A stretch of 64,000 bases of DNA from Cavia porcellus (GCF_034190915.1 NW_026947484.1:80733982-80797981); one strand, 5' to 3'. Shown: positions 11,912-24,117, counted from the stretch's first letter. The notes: generated by a model not told the origin, from the letters alone. Program-made: numbers and translations.

Positions 11912-13155
11912 GTTTCTGTGTCATCCTTAGTATGGCCACATTTTCCTCTGTTAGGAATACTTGCCTCAAGGCTTCATGCAGAAGGGGCCTGTTATGGGAC
12001 AGGAAAGAGAAGCCTCCCTAGTACCAGGTAGGAAAAGGAGTGTATTTTCAAGAAAGCTGTATTTTTGCCCTTTATCGTCATGGAAGTTTCCAGTGGCCCA
12101 CAGTGATTAATGTGAAAGTGGTACCTTATAGGCATAATTAGCATCCTCCTTGTGGGTACCTCTGAAGGTGAATGGGACGGTGTATAGTCAGTCTCTTCAT
12201 GATAAAGCGATCAGTTTATTCTGGTTGGATGCAAGAGCTTTAGAGAACAAAGTATCACATTTATCTTTATGTGCAAAGTCATAGGACTCTGTTTTATGGA
12301 ATTTCACATTTCTGAAGAAAATCAGAAGCAAAAGACCTTCCTTGGTTAAAAAACGTATTTCTTCTGGCAAGTTGCACATGTTTTCATTTGTACAAATAGT
12401 GTTTTTAATGTCTTTTTGCAGAACACTGGAATGAAGAGGGATGTATTTTCTTTCAGTGTTGCTTTCAAACCCTTTCTGGAAAGTATAAGTCTCTGTGTTT
12501 CTCCCTTTTCTCTGCCTACTGTCTTGTTTTTTAGTGGTTTTTTTTTTTTTGACTATTTGAGAAAATGTCTACATGTGTGAAAATCTTGAAAGAGGCCAAA
12601 GACGTTTTTTCCAGTATAATAAAATAGTTTTGCCCAAAACCTTGCAATGTGGAAAATCTATTTCTGTTAAATTTGTTGAGTTTTTGTATATGTATGTGTG
12701 TATGTGATTTATAGTTGGTAACAGTACTTTTATCCTCTGCTCAAAGAGCTTACTTTTATAATTTATACTTTTAAAAATGAGGTTAATAGCAAGAAAAATA
12801 GATATCAAAGAGAATGTCTTAGCAGTTTTAGGAGCTGGATAGACAGAAGTTACCAGAACTCCCTGCAACTTGCCAGCGTGCAGACTTTGAAATCTGGCCT
12901 CTCTGGACTTGAGCTCTGGCTCTGCCATGGAGCCACTGATGGACTGCAATGTGGTCTGAGTATCTCTGAGTTTTATCTACAGATAAAATAGACGATTCTG
13001 GAATCATGGGCTCTGTGGAGCCTATGTGGAGCTTAATTGATTTTCAGTATTTGCTGCTCCTGGCAGCTTGCCCGAGAAGCTCAGTCAGTACTGGATGCCT
13101 TGGTTCCTGCTGGACACCCCTGCCTACCCCAGGCCCTTCTCCCTTCTGAGGTTTG

Positions 13156-13216
13156 TGAGTAACTTCCTCCAGTCATACTGACTTTGTTTAGTAATGTGAC
13201 TAGAGGAAGTTACTCA
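13156..13216. repeat. 20-bp imperfect inverted repeat (foldback)
   Basis: Bases 13156-13175 and 13197-13216 are reverse complements with one mismatch, around a 21-base loop. The right arm overlaps the first unit of the tandem duplication that follows. Confidence 0.85.
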
Positions 13217-13282
13217 TGTGGTCCATACACGTATCTTACTTAATGAAGTTACTCATGTGGTCCATACACGTATCTTACTTAA
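13206..13282. repeat. 39-bp tandem duplication
   Basis: The segment starting 'gaagttactcatgtggtcc' at 13206 repeats at 13245 with a 39-base period. The 38 bases compared (13206-13243 and 13245-13282) are identical, which implies a recent slippage or duplication event. Confidence 0.95.
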
Positions 13283-13519
13283 GCATTCCCAAGAATTCTG
13301 TCAGATAGAAGTTTATTAAACAAACATGGTGCTTACTACAGCTAGACATTATTTCCTCTCCCCACCCACCCTTTTACTTTTGCTTTTGCTTTTGCTTGCT
13401 AGACTGAAGACTGAACCCAGGATCTCATATATGCCAGAGAAGCATGTTATGAAAGCTGCATCTTCCGCCCCATACTGTTTTAAGTGCTTGATAGTTTTCA
13501 GCATAACCCTAGGGCCATA

Positions 13520-13650
13520 TAACACGGGTACTGTTACACACTCTGTCTTACAGGTGATAGGATTGAGGCGCACAGAGATCCTGGCACGTTCCAGAGTCAC
13601 ACACATAGGAAGTGGGATTCAGACCAGGACAGTTTTATCTGGAATTGCTG
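13520..13650 (-). repeat. MIR-like ancient SINE
   Basis: The line 'ttacaggtgataggattgagg', 'cacagagatcctggcac', 'gtcacacacataggaagtggg', 'attcagaccaggac' corresponds to the complement of the MIR core. Confidence 0.6.
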
Positions 13651-15154
13651 CTTTCTTAACCACTGTGTCTTACCATTATCGTTGAAAGCACTTTACCTAA
13701 GGCAGGATACCATACTGCATTTTTTCAGAAAAGTTCTTTCAGATTCTGATTCTTTAAAAATTCTGTTATAAAATGATCTCATCCCATCTTCAGTTGAAAG
13801 TTTAAAATAGACCCTGCCATGGTTTTTTCCTGATACTCTCCATTGCTTGAGAAAGTTTAACTCTCTTTAAACTCTGACTGATGAGGATGTCTTGAACCAC
13901 CTAGCGGTAGGTCACACGTGTGAGGATCAACAGACTTAGTGACTTCTGCTCTCACCCAACTCACCTGCTACCCTCTAACTTACATTTGTGAAGTGCATTA
14001 CAGCTCGTGTTTCGATGCTGTCACCTTTGTTATGTTTGAACCCCATTTTTCTGTTGAAAAAGAGGTCAATTACTTGCTCATAGTGAGTTCTTGAACAAAT
14101 TTGGGCTGTGATCTTTGTCTTCCAACAATACAGCGAGGCTGGTTATGTTTCCTGTTAACTCTGTAAATAAATCCAGTAACTTAATGGGCTTTGGAAAAAT
14201 TGTTACTGGCAGAAAACAAAAACAAATTACCAGTATATTTAAAAGTTGCCAAACAATGGCTACAAAGGATCCCATCAGGCAGAATATTTTCTGACCTCCA
14301 GATCTTTCCTTTAACTTCCAGAGCAATTTGTTGGACTTGGGATGCAGGGGTCCTAGATCTGCCCTGTGCGGAGGGGCTTGGCATTAGGCAGTGTGGAGCA
14401 GAGAGTAGGGCCTAGTGTGGTAGTTTCTTACTTCTGAATGGAGACCTGGAGAGATGAGCTGTGTGTTAGGGTCAGGATCCAGCAAGTCCTGAGTGGTGGG
14501 GAGACAATGGACAGGTGACTATGAGCCTGGTGGCCTTTACTTATTCACCAGCACTAGCAATGGAAGCAGCCCATCTTTTGAAAATACACAGGAAAAATTA
14601 TCCCTGTGCTCCAGAATTCTCTGAAACCTGCTAATTAGATGCTCTGGATCATAGAAAAATCTTATTTTTTTCCTGGAAATAAATGATTTTATTTCTTAAA
14701 GGGGGACTCATTATATGTCTAACTCTTTAACTAAGAAATTAAAATTCTTCGCACAGGAGTTGCACAGAGATCCAGTTGCCCAGATGGCCCATCTGAAAAG
14801 CTGCTGGTTGCACTGTGTGGGTGGTCATCTGTCGAAGGGCAGAGCTGACTTTGGTAGCTCGCAGGTCTCCTTGTCCTGGCTTTGTGGTTGTATTTGGGAG
14901 TATGCATCTGCTGCATGCGAGTGAAGGAAGGAAAGGTGGTGAACTTGAGGAACAAACTGAGTGGGGCTGCAGCTCGTAGAGCCCTGGACTGTAGAGAGAG
15001 GTACAGAGCGACACCTGATGAGGCTCTGTCCCATGGCATGGAGACCTGGGTGAATCCATCTCATTTTCTTCAGGAAGCTATTTGATGGGATATGACATCA
15101 TCTCTAAGTCATTACTCAGCTTCTAAGCTGTTCCTGCTTTTCAGTATCCCACAC

Positions 15155-15318
15155 CCTGCTGGGCATGGTGGCACATGCCTGTAATTGCAGCACTCTTGGG
15201 AGGCTGAGGCAAGAGGATTGCTTCAAGTTCAAGGCCAGCATGGGCTACATAGTCTAAGGCCAGCCTGAACTACATGGTGAGACCCTGTCTCAAACAAAAC
15301 AAACAAAAAACCCCCAAA
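15155..15318 (+). repeat. B1-type SINE with target-site duplication
   Basis: A full element from 'ctgctgggcatggtggcac' to 'gagaccctgtctcaaacaaaac', with the internal 'aaggccagc' segment doubled. A 10-bp direct repeat, tatcccacac, flanks it at 15145-15154 and 15319-15328. Confidence 0.93.
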
Positions 15319-16537
15319 TATCCCACACTTTAGAGACACAGGAGAATGAGGCTAGAAGTGGGGATAGTTGGAAGCATATTGGTCCAGTCTCTTCTTCAGT
15401 TCTCCTCAGACAGGCTGAGAGGTTGGCAGCGTGATGTAAAAAGTCAAACTTTGCCTTTTTCTAAATGTTCCAAAGACTACAAATACTCCTCTAAGTTGCA
15501 AATGCAGAGCTGCACAATCAAGCTGTGTTTCTCTCATCCTTCTAGAGATCAAGCAAGCTGAGGCCCCGCAGGAATTCTGCCAGCTGGAGTGGGTGTCTGG
15601 TTTTTGGAGCACAGTTGAGTGATTCAGAGTGAAGCAGGCTGGGAGAGGCTGTGGATGTAGAGCATGCCTGAGGCCTGTGTTAGTCGGTGCGAAAGAGAGA
15701 ACAGGCTGTTTTCTCCTTAGAATACAGATGAGTGGGTGAGATGGCTGGTGTTTTCTGTGCTCCTGCCAGCTGGAAGCTTAGCCCACAGATGTGACCTGTT
15801 TATCTATGGGTTTGACGTGTTTGTTTTCTTTTTTCCCTAGGACAGAGTGAGGGAGGTAGTGGAGTGGGTAGAGAGGGGGGATAAAAAAGAAATTTCTTTT
15901 GATTAGTGAGAAAGGAAAGCCAGTAGGGGGAGAAGCAACTTCCTTTACTGGTCAGGAATGTTGAAATCATTTCTCAAAATTACTTTTAGCTCTTAAGTTC
16001 TACTTGGCGCCTCTTTATTGAGGGTCTTAGTGCCTCTGGGGATAATGTGTTTCATCTGTAGACATCATTGGTGTTTATATAATTTATGGAGGGGGAGAAG
16101 ACACTTATGGAGACAACAGTATATAAACATTTCATTAGACATTATAAATGCGAAATGCTGTGGAAACCGAGAGGGAAGGGAAAACCCTGTGGGTCAGCAT
16201 TATTAGAAAGGAAGTCTTTGTAAAGAACTAACAAATGGGGTGAAGGTGAAGCTGTACAGTCCTAGGTGGATGAGAAAGCAGAGATCTTTCTGTGAGCCTG
16301 TCCACTTGCCTGACCTCTGATGCTCTGGGTGGTAATCAGGTCATGTTGGCTTGCAACGTGAGTCATTTCAACCAGACAGCATAAGGAGTCTTGCAGCCTG
16401 CCTCTCCCTGTTGCTTTTTCCCCCCTTTGACTATCAGAAGCCTGGGACGGAAAGGAAAATTCATTGCACTTGGCTGTATACTTAGTTTGGTATAGGGATG
16501 GCAATCAGAATCAATATTTTTTTTTAACTTCATAAAT

Positions 16538-16566
16538 GTGTATTTATTTATTTATTTATTTATTTT
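16538..16566. repeat. (TTTA)n microsatellite
   Basis: About six tatt/ttta units at the edge of an antisense L1 fragment. It probably derives from the L1 poly(A) tail. Confidence 0.85.
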
Positions 16567-17640
16567 AGGAATATTAGTTAAAATATAATTTATATACCAC
16601 ACAGTTTGCCCATTTAAAGTGTACATTTAATGGTTTTTAGCCTGTTCAGAGGGTTATGTAGCCACAACCACAATCTAATTTTAGGACATTTTCATCACAC
16701 CAGGAAAAAGCCCTTTGCCAATTTGTGGTCACTCCTCATTCCTCCCACTGTCCCTATCCCCAGGCAACTACTAACCTACTTTCTGCCTCTATAATATGGT
16801 ACATTTTCTATTGTGACCATTTCATGTAAGTAGAATCGTACAATATGTGGTCCTTCATGGCTTGGGTTCTTTCACTTAACATAGTGTTTTACAGTTCATC
16901 TGTGTTTTTATGGCTGAATAAAACTCTCAGATATTTTATGTATCCATTCATTAGGTGATACTTGCATTAGATACTTGCATAGTTTATACTTTTTGATTAT
17001 TATAAATAATGCTGTCATAAACATTTGTGTACAAGATTTTGTGTATGTTGACATTTTGAGTATATACGGAAGAGTAGAATTATTGTATCATATAACTCCT
17101 TATTTAACATTTTGAGACAGATTTTTTTGTAGCAGCTGTAGTATTTTACCTTCTTACCAGTGTGTGCGAGAAGTCTAATTTCTCTATCTGCTCACCTACA
17201 CTTTTTTTATTGTCTTTTTTTTAATATAAAGACCCAAAAGGTTTGAAGTATTACAGTGATTTTGATTCTCTTTTCCCTAATGTTGAACATATTTTCATGT
17301 GTTTATTGATTATTTGTATTTTCTTATTTGAGGAAATCTCCGTTAGCTTTTAGAAATTGTTATTAAATTGTAGAAGTTCTTTACGTATTCTTGACACCAG
17401 ACCCTTATCAGTTATATGATTTACAGTGATTTTCTTCCATCATGTAGATTGTCTTCCTCTTTTTGATAGTGTTTTTTGATGCACAGAACAATTTAAATTT
17501 GATGAAGTCCAGTTTATCTCTTTCTTATTGTTGTGCTTTTGTTGTTATATTTAAGAAACTACTAAACTATTGCCTAGCTAAAAATAAAGAAGATTAGCCC
17601 CTGTGTTCTATAAATTTTAGTTCTAATACATAGATCTTGG
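16567..17640 (-). mobile_element. L1 (L1M-type) 3' region, antisense
   Basis: About 1.1 kb resembling the reverse complement of an old L1 3' end: 'tttgcccatttaaagtgtac', 'tcactcctcattcctccc', 'tggctgaataaaactctcag', and further on 'atgttgaacatattttcatg'. It is diverged, with no open reading frame, and is a dead copy inside the RCL1 intron. Confidence 0.8.
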
Positions 17641-17802
17641 GTCCTTTGTTTTTGCTTTTGTTTTGTTTTGTTTTGGTTTTTTGAGATGTGGCCTCACTAT
17701 GTAGCTCAGGCTGGTCTTGAGTTCACTGTGTAGACCATTCTGGCCTTCAACTCTTGACAATCCTGCCTCAGCCTCGGATTACAGGTGTACACCACCATGG
17801 AA
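17641..17802 (-). repeat. B1-type SINE, antisense
   Basis: A gtttt-rich tail complement leads into 'ttgagatgtggcctcactatgtag', a doubled 'ggctggtcttgag/tctggccttcaac' block, 'cctgcctcagcctc' and 'acaggtgtacaccaccatg'. Confidence 0.85.
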
Positions 17803-17805
17803 AAC

Positions 17806-17990
17806 GATTTCTTTTTTTACCCTTTTGCTTTTTGGTTTTTTGCATTACTGGGATTGAGTCTAGGTTCTTGCACATGCTAGGCAAGCATTCTATCACTGAG
17901 CTACCTCCCCAGCCTTTAAATTTTTTTTTTTTTTTAATTTTGAGACAAGTCTTGCTGAGTTGCCCAGGCTGGGCTTAAATTTGCTGCTGC
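17806..17990 (-). repeat. B4-like composite SINE, antisense, with a CTG/CAG palindrome at its edge
   Basis: Antisense ID-type sequence ('ttactgggattgagtctagg...gagctacctccccagcc') is followed by a T-rich linker and a truncated antisense B1 ('ttttgagacaagtcttgctgag'). It ends at a small palindromic CTG/CAG run around 17982-18000. Confidence 0.75.
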
Positions 17991-19152
17991 AGCAGCAGCT
18001 ATCTCCTCTTCCTCCTCTTCCTCAGTGTTTCTGTAATACTTTACTGCAGATACTTAGGTCACTTCTTCACTAACCCAGAGTTTCTCAAATTTTCCTGATA
18101 AGGATGTTTGTTGGGAGTTTCCCAAGTTTTCCTGATAAGAATTGTCAGAATGTTTGCTAACAACAGCTTTCTGACCCCAGTGAGCTAGGAAGCTCAGAGC
18201 CCGGGGTAGGGATGGGGAGAGGATACCAGTGTGTCCTGAAATTCTGGCCCTTGCACATGGATAGTCTTTCCATACTGGTTGCTAGTTGTTCAGAACCATT
18301 GGGAATTTGTGTGCTTAATGAATTCTCCAAGTGAGTCTTACGGTCATACTTACTGCAGTGTTTGTAGCTCTGCTAGAGCAGCCCTTTAGAAGTCTTTGAA
18401 TCAGCTAGGGTAGCCCATTAGAAGCCAGGGCTGCACCATGGTCTGGCTACCTTATTTCATAGTGCCTACTGCAGGAATGCACAAATACTGTTTTGCTCAC
18501 ACCTTCCCCATCTCTTTTGTTTGTTTTATTTAAATTTCCATAGTACTCTGCAAGAATGTTGAACTTACCTTTTCTGTACCACTTGTGTGAAATCTTAGTG
18601 AGGGAAGGGTTTTTTATTTTCATCAGTTCAGCTGGCTGTAGCACTTCAGCACTAAGAACAGCGCCTGCCCATCATAGGCACTCAAATATTTAGTGAGTAA
18701 ACTGAAGAGAATTGTTGAGGAGTAAAGGGAGAACTTACTTATTTCAGCATGAAAGATAGTCATTCTTCTTGTTTGTTTCTTTCATAATGCTGTGAATCAA
18801 GGAAGTACATGCTTCTGTCTTTGTATGGATGACTCGGAATTATCACCATATTTATGTCCATTCTAACAAGCATGTTGATTCTAAGTGATGTAAGTGTCTT
18901 GTTGTGGGTAGCTTTTTTCAGTTGAGTTTATCTTGCTGAACTGTGTGCATCTTTGCAAGCTGTCTAAATCCTCTTTTGAAATAAGTACTGTTTAATCAAG
19001 TTTGATTACAAGTTAACTTTAATTACAAGTTAATTTTAGTCCTTTGTACAAAAGCCTGGATTCTGAGTAGAAGAGCAGGAGGAGTTTTATTTTATTTTTT
19101 TTAGGAGTTTATTTTTTTAATGTATTCTTTCTTCTTTCTTTCTTTTTTTTAG

Positions 19153-19303
19153 GATAGAATTTTTACGGCATTTGAAGAGCTTTTTCCAGATTATGTTTAA
19201 AATTGAAACCAAGCCATGTGGTGAAGAACTCAAGGGTGGGGATAAAGTCCTAATGACCTGTGTTGGTATTGGCTTCTCTAACCTTAGCAAGACCCTCAAG
19301 TGA
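19153..19303 (+). CDS. RCL1: RCL1 terminal coding exon (residues ~325-373) with stop
   Basis: The acceptor 'ttttttttag' ends at 19152. The first base (g) completes the threonine codon split over the intron, and the frame then reads IEFLRHLKSFFQIMFKIETK, PCGEELKGGDKVLMTCVGIG and FSNLSKTLK to a TGA at 19301-19303. This is the RCL1 C-terminus and gives the usual protein length: 42, 52, 35 and 49 codons over the four exons total about 178 of 373 residues. The reading frame is intact in all four exons with consensus splice sites, so the gene looks functional. Known RCL1-family proteins lack the active-site histidine used by true RNA cyclases. Confidence 0.98.
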
Positions 19304-19450
19304 TACTGTCACAAAATAAGTCCCCGTTGCCTGCATACAAAACAGAAGCTACCAAAGGGACCAAGTACAGATGTGTTCATCCAGGACAGAATAATCTATA
19401 TATTAAGGACTTTCTTAATTTTCCATTAAAAATACCAGTATACAGATAAA
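19304..19450 (+). other. RCL1: RCL1 3' UTR (short form)
   Basis: Sequence from the stop codon to a likely cleavage site near 19445. The 3' end is inferred from the ATTAAA and the GT-rich stretch after it. A longer UTR using a distal site cannot be excluded, although I see no AATAAA between here and 20.1 kb. Confidence 0.6.
19425..19430 (+). terminator. Probable poly(A) signal of RCL1 (ATTAAA)
   Basis: ATTAAA lies about 120 bases after the stop, followed 25-50 bases later by a T/G-rich stretch ('gtctgtcatgtggttt'), the usual arrangement of a mammalian polyadenylation site. Confidence 0.6.
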
Positions 19451-20040
19451 AACCATCAGTCTGTCATGTGGTTTCTAGCTATATTCTTCAGGGGCCCAGT
19501 CATTGTGGAGCTTCCCTGGCTGACCAGGATGAAGAGTCTCCAGGACACGATAATGCTGCTGAACGGTAGCAGTGGAGTGCTCCTGTGCTGCTTCAGTCCA
19601 CATCCCTGAGTTCCTGTCCCGTGGTTTTCCTCCAGCCTGTGGATTCTATTACTGTTGTTTTGCAAGGATGTACCGCAGTTGCTGCTGTAGGGCTTAACTG
19701 TAACTGTGTGTGTGGAAGCCCTTCACTATGCATCATGCGGTGCTGTGTAGATGTCAGAAATCAGTGTATTGGGCTCCTTACTCCTGTCTTGGATTGCCAT
19801 CCCTGGCACATATTATTCCCCATTGGCTCATTGTATAAGTGATGGATGCGTTCCTGGAAGAGGAGGGCAGTTATTGGATGTTTCTAGATGTTTTCTGTCA
19901 CAGATATGTCATATATTTTCTTATTTTATTTCTACAATATCCCTATGATTTAAATTGTATATCTCCATGAGAAAGCTCAAAAAGCTTATTTTATTCCTTT
20001 GGTATTTATAATGTAAAAACATGAGATCTCCTTAAAGAGT
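19451..20040. other. Sequence just downstream of RCL1, no feature recognised
   Basis: Non-repetitive to the eye. It could include a longer RCL1 3' UTR. No intact gene or RNA was recognised. Confidence 0.5.
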
Positions 20041-20042
20041 CA

Positions 20043-20140
20043 GGGGCTGGGTGCCGAGGATTTATTTATCTCAGTGGTGTAAGCACCTGCCTGGTAAGTA
20101 CAAGGTCATCCCTGGTACAAAAAAAAAAAAAGTTAAAAAA
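20043..20140 (+). repeat. ID-type SINE with target-site duplication
   Basis: It begins 'ggggctgggtgccgagg', carries 'tcagtggtgtaagcacctgcctgg' and ends in poly(A). The flanks share 'agagtcagg' (20036-20044 and 20142-20150). A short A/T-rich insertion disrupts the A-box region. Confidence 0.85.
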
Positions 20141-20869
20141 CAGAGTCAGGGTCTGGAATTTTTACTTACTTGTAAGCAAGTATGTTAGCTTATCATTGTT
20201 TCATGGGTGTTAGAAGAAAGGCATAAAAGTCCTGGTTAGAGACAGAGAACTTTATTACCTTCAGTATAGCAAGCATCGTGGAGTTTCATGTTTATTTTGA
20301 TTTCCCTGTCCCCCAAGTCCCGCAGTTAGCAAGAAGGGGCCCGGGTAGGTGCCATGCCTGCAGTGCTTTTGCTCACAGCCAAGGAACATATATGCTTGGG
20401 AGCACCACCTTTTGGTTAGCAAGCCTGTTCTTTGTTCAACGTAGAGACATTACTTCATCCACAAGATGATTGCTGCAAACAATTCTGAGAGGAACTTAAC
20501 ATGTTCATGGCAGGATGTAATTTGTATGTCTCACTGCCAGGCAGTTCTGATTGGAACATGTTACATTCCTGCCGACTTGACCACCAATGGTACATATGTG
20601 TCTGTCCTTATTGGGTAAGTAAAGACCTTTCTAGGAAGAACAGTGTGCAAGAATGCTTAGGGCCCATGGCATATTGACCTTTCCAACTAACACAGTTCTA
20701 CATTTGCTGTATATTTGGGGTTGTAATTGATAAGAGGGAAGATCTAATGTTATTCTTTACCCAGTGTGGGCTTTTGAAATAATGAGTAGTCTTTGCCTCA
20801 CCAGACTTTATTGTTATCCCCTGCTTTTTTCCCCAGTGAAAAGGGCTAGAGAAAAGCTTGTTCTGGTGA

Positions 20870-20893
20870 CAATGCACTATATATAGTGCATTG
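20870..20893. repeat. 24-bp perfect palindrome
   Basis: The half-site caatgcactata is followed directly by its exact reverse complement. It is not in a recognised repeat. Confidence 0.9.
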
Positions 20894-21140
20894 GCGTTAT
20901 TGATACATAAGATATTATCACAGACTTAGCAACTTACAACAGGATACACCTATCATTTCACAGTTCTGTAGCACTAAAGTTCATTTGGCTTGGTAGGATT
21001 CTCTACATAGTCTAACTAGGTTAATGACAAGCTGTTAGCTGGGCTAGCCTTTTGTTTGAAGGCTCTGGAAAAGAATGGGCTTCCATCGCACACAGGTTAT
21101 TGGCAGTATTCAGGATATGGGGTTAAAATCACAATTTCCT

Positions 21141-21249
21141 CGGGGCTGGGGATTTAGCTCAGCAGCTTAAGCACGTGCCTTGCAAGCAGACGGTCATGAG
21201 TTCGATCCCCGGTACCGGTAAAAAGAAAAAAAAAGGGTAAAAAAAAATA
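21141..21249 (+). repeat. ID-type SINE, young copy
   Basis: It is nearly intact: 'ggggctggggatttagctca', 'gcacgtgccttgcaagcag', B box 'gagttcgatcccc', then 'ggtaccggtaaaaag' and an A-rich tail. A 12-bp direct repeat, tcacaatttcct, flanks it (21129-21140 and 21250-21261). The preserved tRNA-like boxes suggest a recent insertion. Confidence 0.95.
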
Positions 21250-21426
21250 TCACAATTTCCTTGCTAGGCGCTAGTATTGGACAACTCTTTGTCTATAGAA
21301 ACTGCCCACATTTCTGTTCACTTGGCTCCCTCAATCCTCAAGCCAGCAGTGGTGCATTGAATGTTTATTGTGCTCTGACTTCCTCTTCTGACGCCAACTT
21401 GAGAAAATAGTGCTTTTAAATGACTC

Positions 21427-21574
21427 AGCCCAGGTTGTGGTGATGCATGTCTGTAACCCTATCGCTTGGGAGGCTGAGGCAAGAGGATCGCTATGAATTT
21501 GAGGCCAACCTTGGCTACATAGTTAAAGGCCAGTCTAAACTACCTAGTGAGACCCTGTCTAAAAAAAAAAAAAA
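21427..21574 (+). repeat. B1-type SINE
   Basis: 'cccaggttgtggtgatgcatg', 'cttgggaggctgaggcaag' and 'gagaccctgtctaaaa' are present, with the internal 'aggcca' block doubled as in the other B1 copies here. Confidence 0.88.
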
Positions 21575-23703
21575 CTGAAAAGACTCATAGCACAATGGTC
21601 CCTCTCGAATAATTGCTCTGTCTTAAGATCAGCAGTTGACAGCAGTATCTAGTATATCAATAACCAAGAACTAGAAATCATAGATAATCATCTTAGAATT
21701 CTGCCTGCTGTACATATTGTCATTTTATTTAGTGCCACTGTTTGTTTGTTTTTTTAACTCAGATCTGCTCACATAGAACTCAGCTATAGAACTAACACAG
21801 AATTAGCCGCATTGCTTTGGATCTCTCAAATACTGTTGGACAGGGGCCTTCTATCCTCTGATACAAGCTTTGAAAAGGGTGTTGGTTAACTTAGGGTGGC
21901 AGGTGGCAGCCAGGCAGATTGTTGTAAGCAGTAGAGAGATTGTACTCTACTCTCTGTGTAAACCTTCCTGTCTCCAGTGGGGCTGCATCCTTCCATCTGG
22001 CAGAACTGCATCTGGAGTTCAGATACTGGGTAATCGTGGTGGTGACACTGTTGAAGAGGACACATTTAATATTTACTTAACCAGCCTGCTTGCTGCTCCA
22101 TCTCAAGATTCTCAAGGGAAGCAGCACTGTTCCTTGGGCAGATGTCATTGTTTTATGGTTTCTAGTATGAGACCATTCAACTCCTTCAAGCTCTGCTTTG
22201 TGCCAGCATGTGTTTCATGAGAGAGAGATCCCAGTATTTGAAGTGTTGCTTTTCTGTCCTGGCTTGTCTGCTTCTCCCTGCTGACTGGCAGACCACAGTA
22301 GCAGCTGTTCAGTGGGACCAGTAAGCTTTTTACACAGTTAGATGCAGCCGCCTGTGTGTCATGGCAGAATCCTTGTTTTGCTTGCTATGTCATCAGGCCT
22401 TGTGTTTCTTCCAGCACCATGGTTAGTTTACCATACTTATCAGAACCCTTGGTAAAGCACAGGAGGAAGTGAGGGCATTACAACATGCCATGCTGATGGG
22501 GAAGAGAAGGACCTGATGAAATCCATGTTGCCCTATTAGGGCAACTAAACCTCATGAGTTTTGTTTTTTATTTTAAAAAATCTTCTATGATAAGTTATCT
22601 AATTACAGATCCAACTTTAAAAAGCCTTAAGCTTGTCCTTAAGGACAAAAACATGTTTTTGTTTTCATGTTTCCTGTTTCCTTAAGGAAAAAAAACATGA
22701 AGTTTGTCCTTTCTTACTGTCACTCTGACAACAGAAGACCATGAGGTGGCTGGCCATTTTGCCAGCCTCGTCCAGCTTCAGAGTAATCAGCAGCCACTCA
22801 GGCTTAGTCAGAGCTCTGCATTCAGACACCCTTGGACTGTCTTTCAAACTCACTATAGTTAATGAGAATGTCAGTAGGCAAGCCAGGCTTTTTTGTACTT
22901 CCGTTGGTCTTGTCTAAGAAGCCATTCAAATAGAGCAGTTTGTCATTATTTGACATCTGTCAGGGGAGTGGCCACATCTCTTCCTTACAAATGGAAGCTA
23001 TCATTTTGTCGAGTTTGTTGGTTGTAGGATTGCTCTAATTTTTTGTCATATTTGGCTTATCCTTGTCAGATAGTTTGAGCATAGGCCTTGAGGGAGCACA
23101 TCATTTAACAGCCTAGGTGTTTTTTGAGTGCCCACTGTGCTTTATTCCTCTGTATTTTCTCCCTATTCCAAACCCTCTAAAGAATGTGACATCTAAAAAT
23201 ATGCAGATCTATTATTAATAATTTCTACTGTATTTTGAGAAATGGTATATGCATACTGGTGAGGTAGGAAGGTTTATAGGAATCAGAGGCTGAGTTAAAG
23301 ATGAAAGATAACCAGCCCAGTGATGATTCATGATGATTTCATGCATCTTTTCACTTGAGTGCTGTCATCAAGGCTGTCAAAGAATGTAGGCTGCTGGACC
23401 CTTTGGTGGTCATGGGAGCAGGTGACATTCCCAAAGAGAAGGCAGGGACAGTTGCCTCTTCACATCTCAAAGCTCCTAGTAGCCTTTGGGAAGAATGTGA
23501 GTGGAGACCATGCATTTGAACCTGGTATCTGGCTTTCTATATGGAAGGATCTAACTTCATTTTGACAACTCCCCTCAGAATGTTTTAAGTGCTGAGGGTT
23601 TTTGGTTCCTGAACCCTCCCATAGGCTCCTTTTTGAGTCCTAAACTCGGTTTGGACTAATCTGCTCTTTTACCTATTAGGGAGTAAAAGGTATCCATTAT
23701 AAC
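21575..23703. other. Intergenic, no feature recognised
   Basis: About 2.1 kb without clear repeats or genes. A short frame at 21870-22220 has no homology I know. Confidence 0.5.
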
Positions 23704-23783
23704 TTTTTTTTTGGTACGAGGGTTCAAGTGTGACCTCATGCTTGCCAGGCAGGTGTTGTGCCATTGAGCTAAATCCCTGGCCC
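23704..23783 (-). repeat. ID-type SINE, antisense
   Basis: 'ttttggtacgagggttcaag', 'cctcatgcttgccaggcagg' and 'gagctaaatccctggccc' are the complement of the ID body. Confidence 0.88.
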
Positions 23784-24007
23784 TTATTAACTTTAAAGAA
23801 CCCATGAAAATGATTGCAGGAAACCTAAAAAAGAAAAGAGCAAAAATATAAATAGCCACATAATAAAATATGCTTTGCCCCTTAATTGTTCAAGTATTAA
23901 GAACAATGTAGGTGGTTTTTCACAAGCATTTTTAAGCTACAGTGTTTGTCAAAGAATCATAGGTAAATATTAAATGACTTGCAGACAATTTAAAAAGTGA
24001 AAACTTT

Positions 24008-24117
24008 TCAGGAGGCTGAGGCAGGATTGTTGTGAGTTTGAGACCAACCTGGGCTACAAAATGAGCTCAAGGCCAGCCTGAACTGCCTAGTGAAACGGTC
24101 TCAAAAAGAGAGAGAAA
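24008..24117 (+). repeat. B1-type SINE, 5' truncated
   Basis: It starts at 'gcaggattgttgtgag' region sequence ('ggaggctgaggcagg') and ends 'agtgaaacggtctcaaaaag'. The first ~40 bases of the element are missing. Confidence 0.8.

Larger units (their letters stand above)
10210..19152 (+). other. RCL1: Last RCL1 intron, host of MIR101-2
   Basis: A GT-AG phase-2 intron of 8,943 bp. It contains the MIR101-2 hairpin, a B1+ID pair (11702-11911), a foldback and 39-bp tandem duplication (13156-13282), a MIR-like fragment (13520-13650), a B1 SINE with clear target-site duplication (15155-15318), an antisense L1 fragment (16567-17640) and SINE blocks to about 17990. The stretch 18060-18380 may contain an old MER5-type fragment. 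Other parts look unique. Confidence 0.9.

Noticed and set aside
12569..12949. A 126-codon minus-strand frame in the last RCL1 intron
   Set aside because: No recognisable domain and no supporting signals.
21141..21261. A tRNA gene
   Set aside because: The A and B boxes are tRNA-like, but the poly(A) tail, 'ggggctggggatt' head and target duplication make it an ID SINE.
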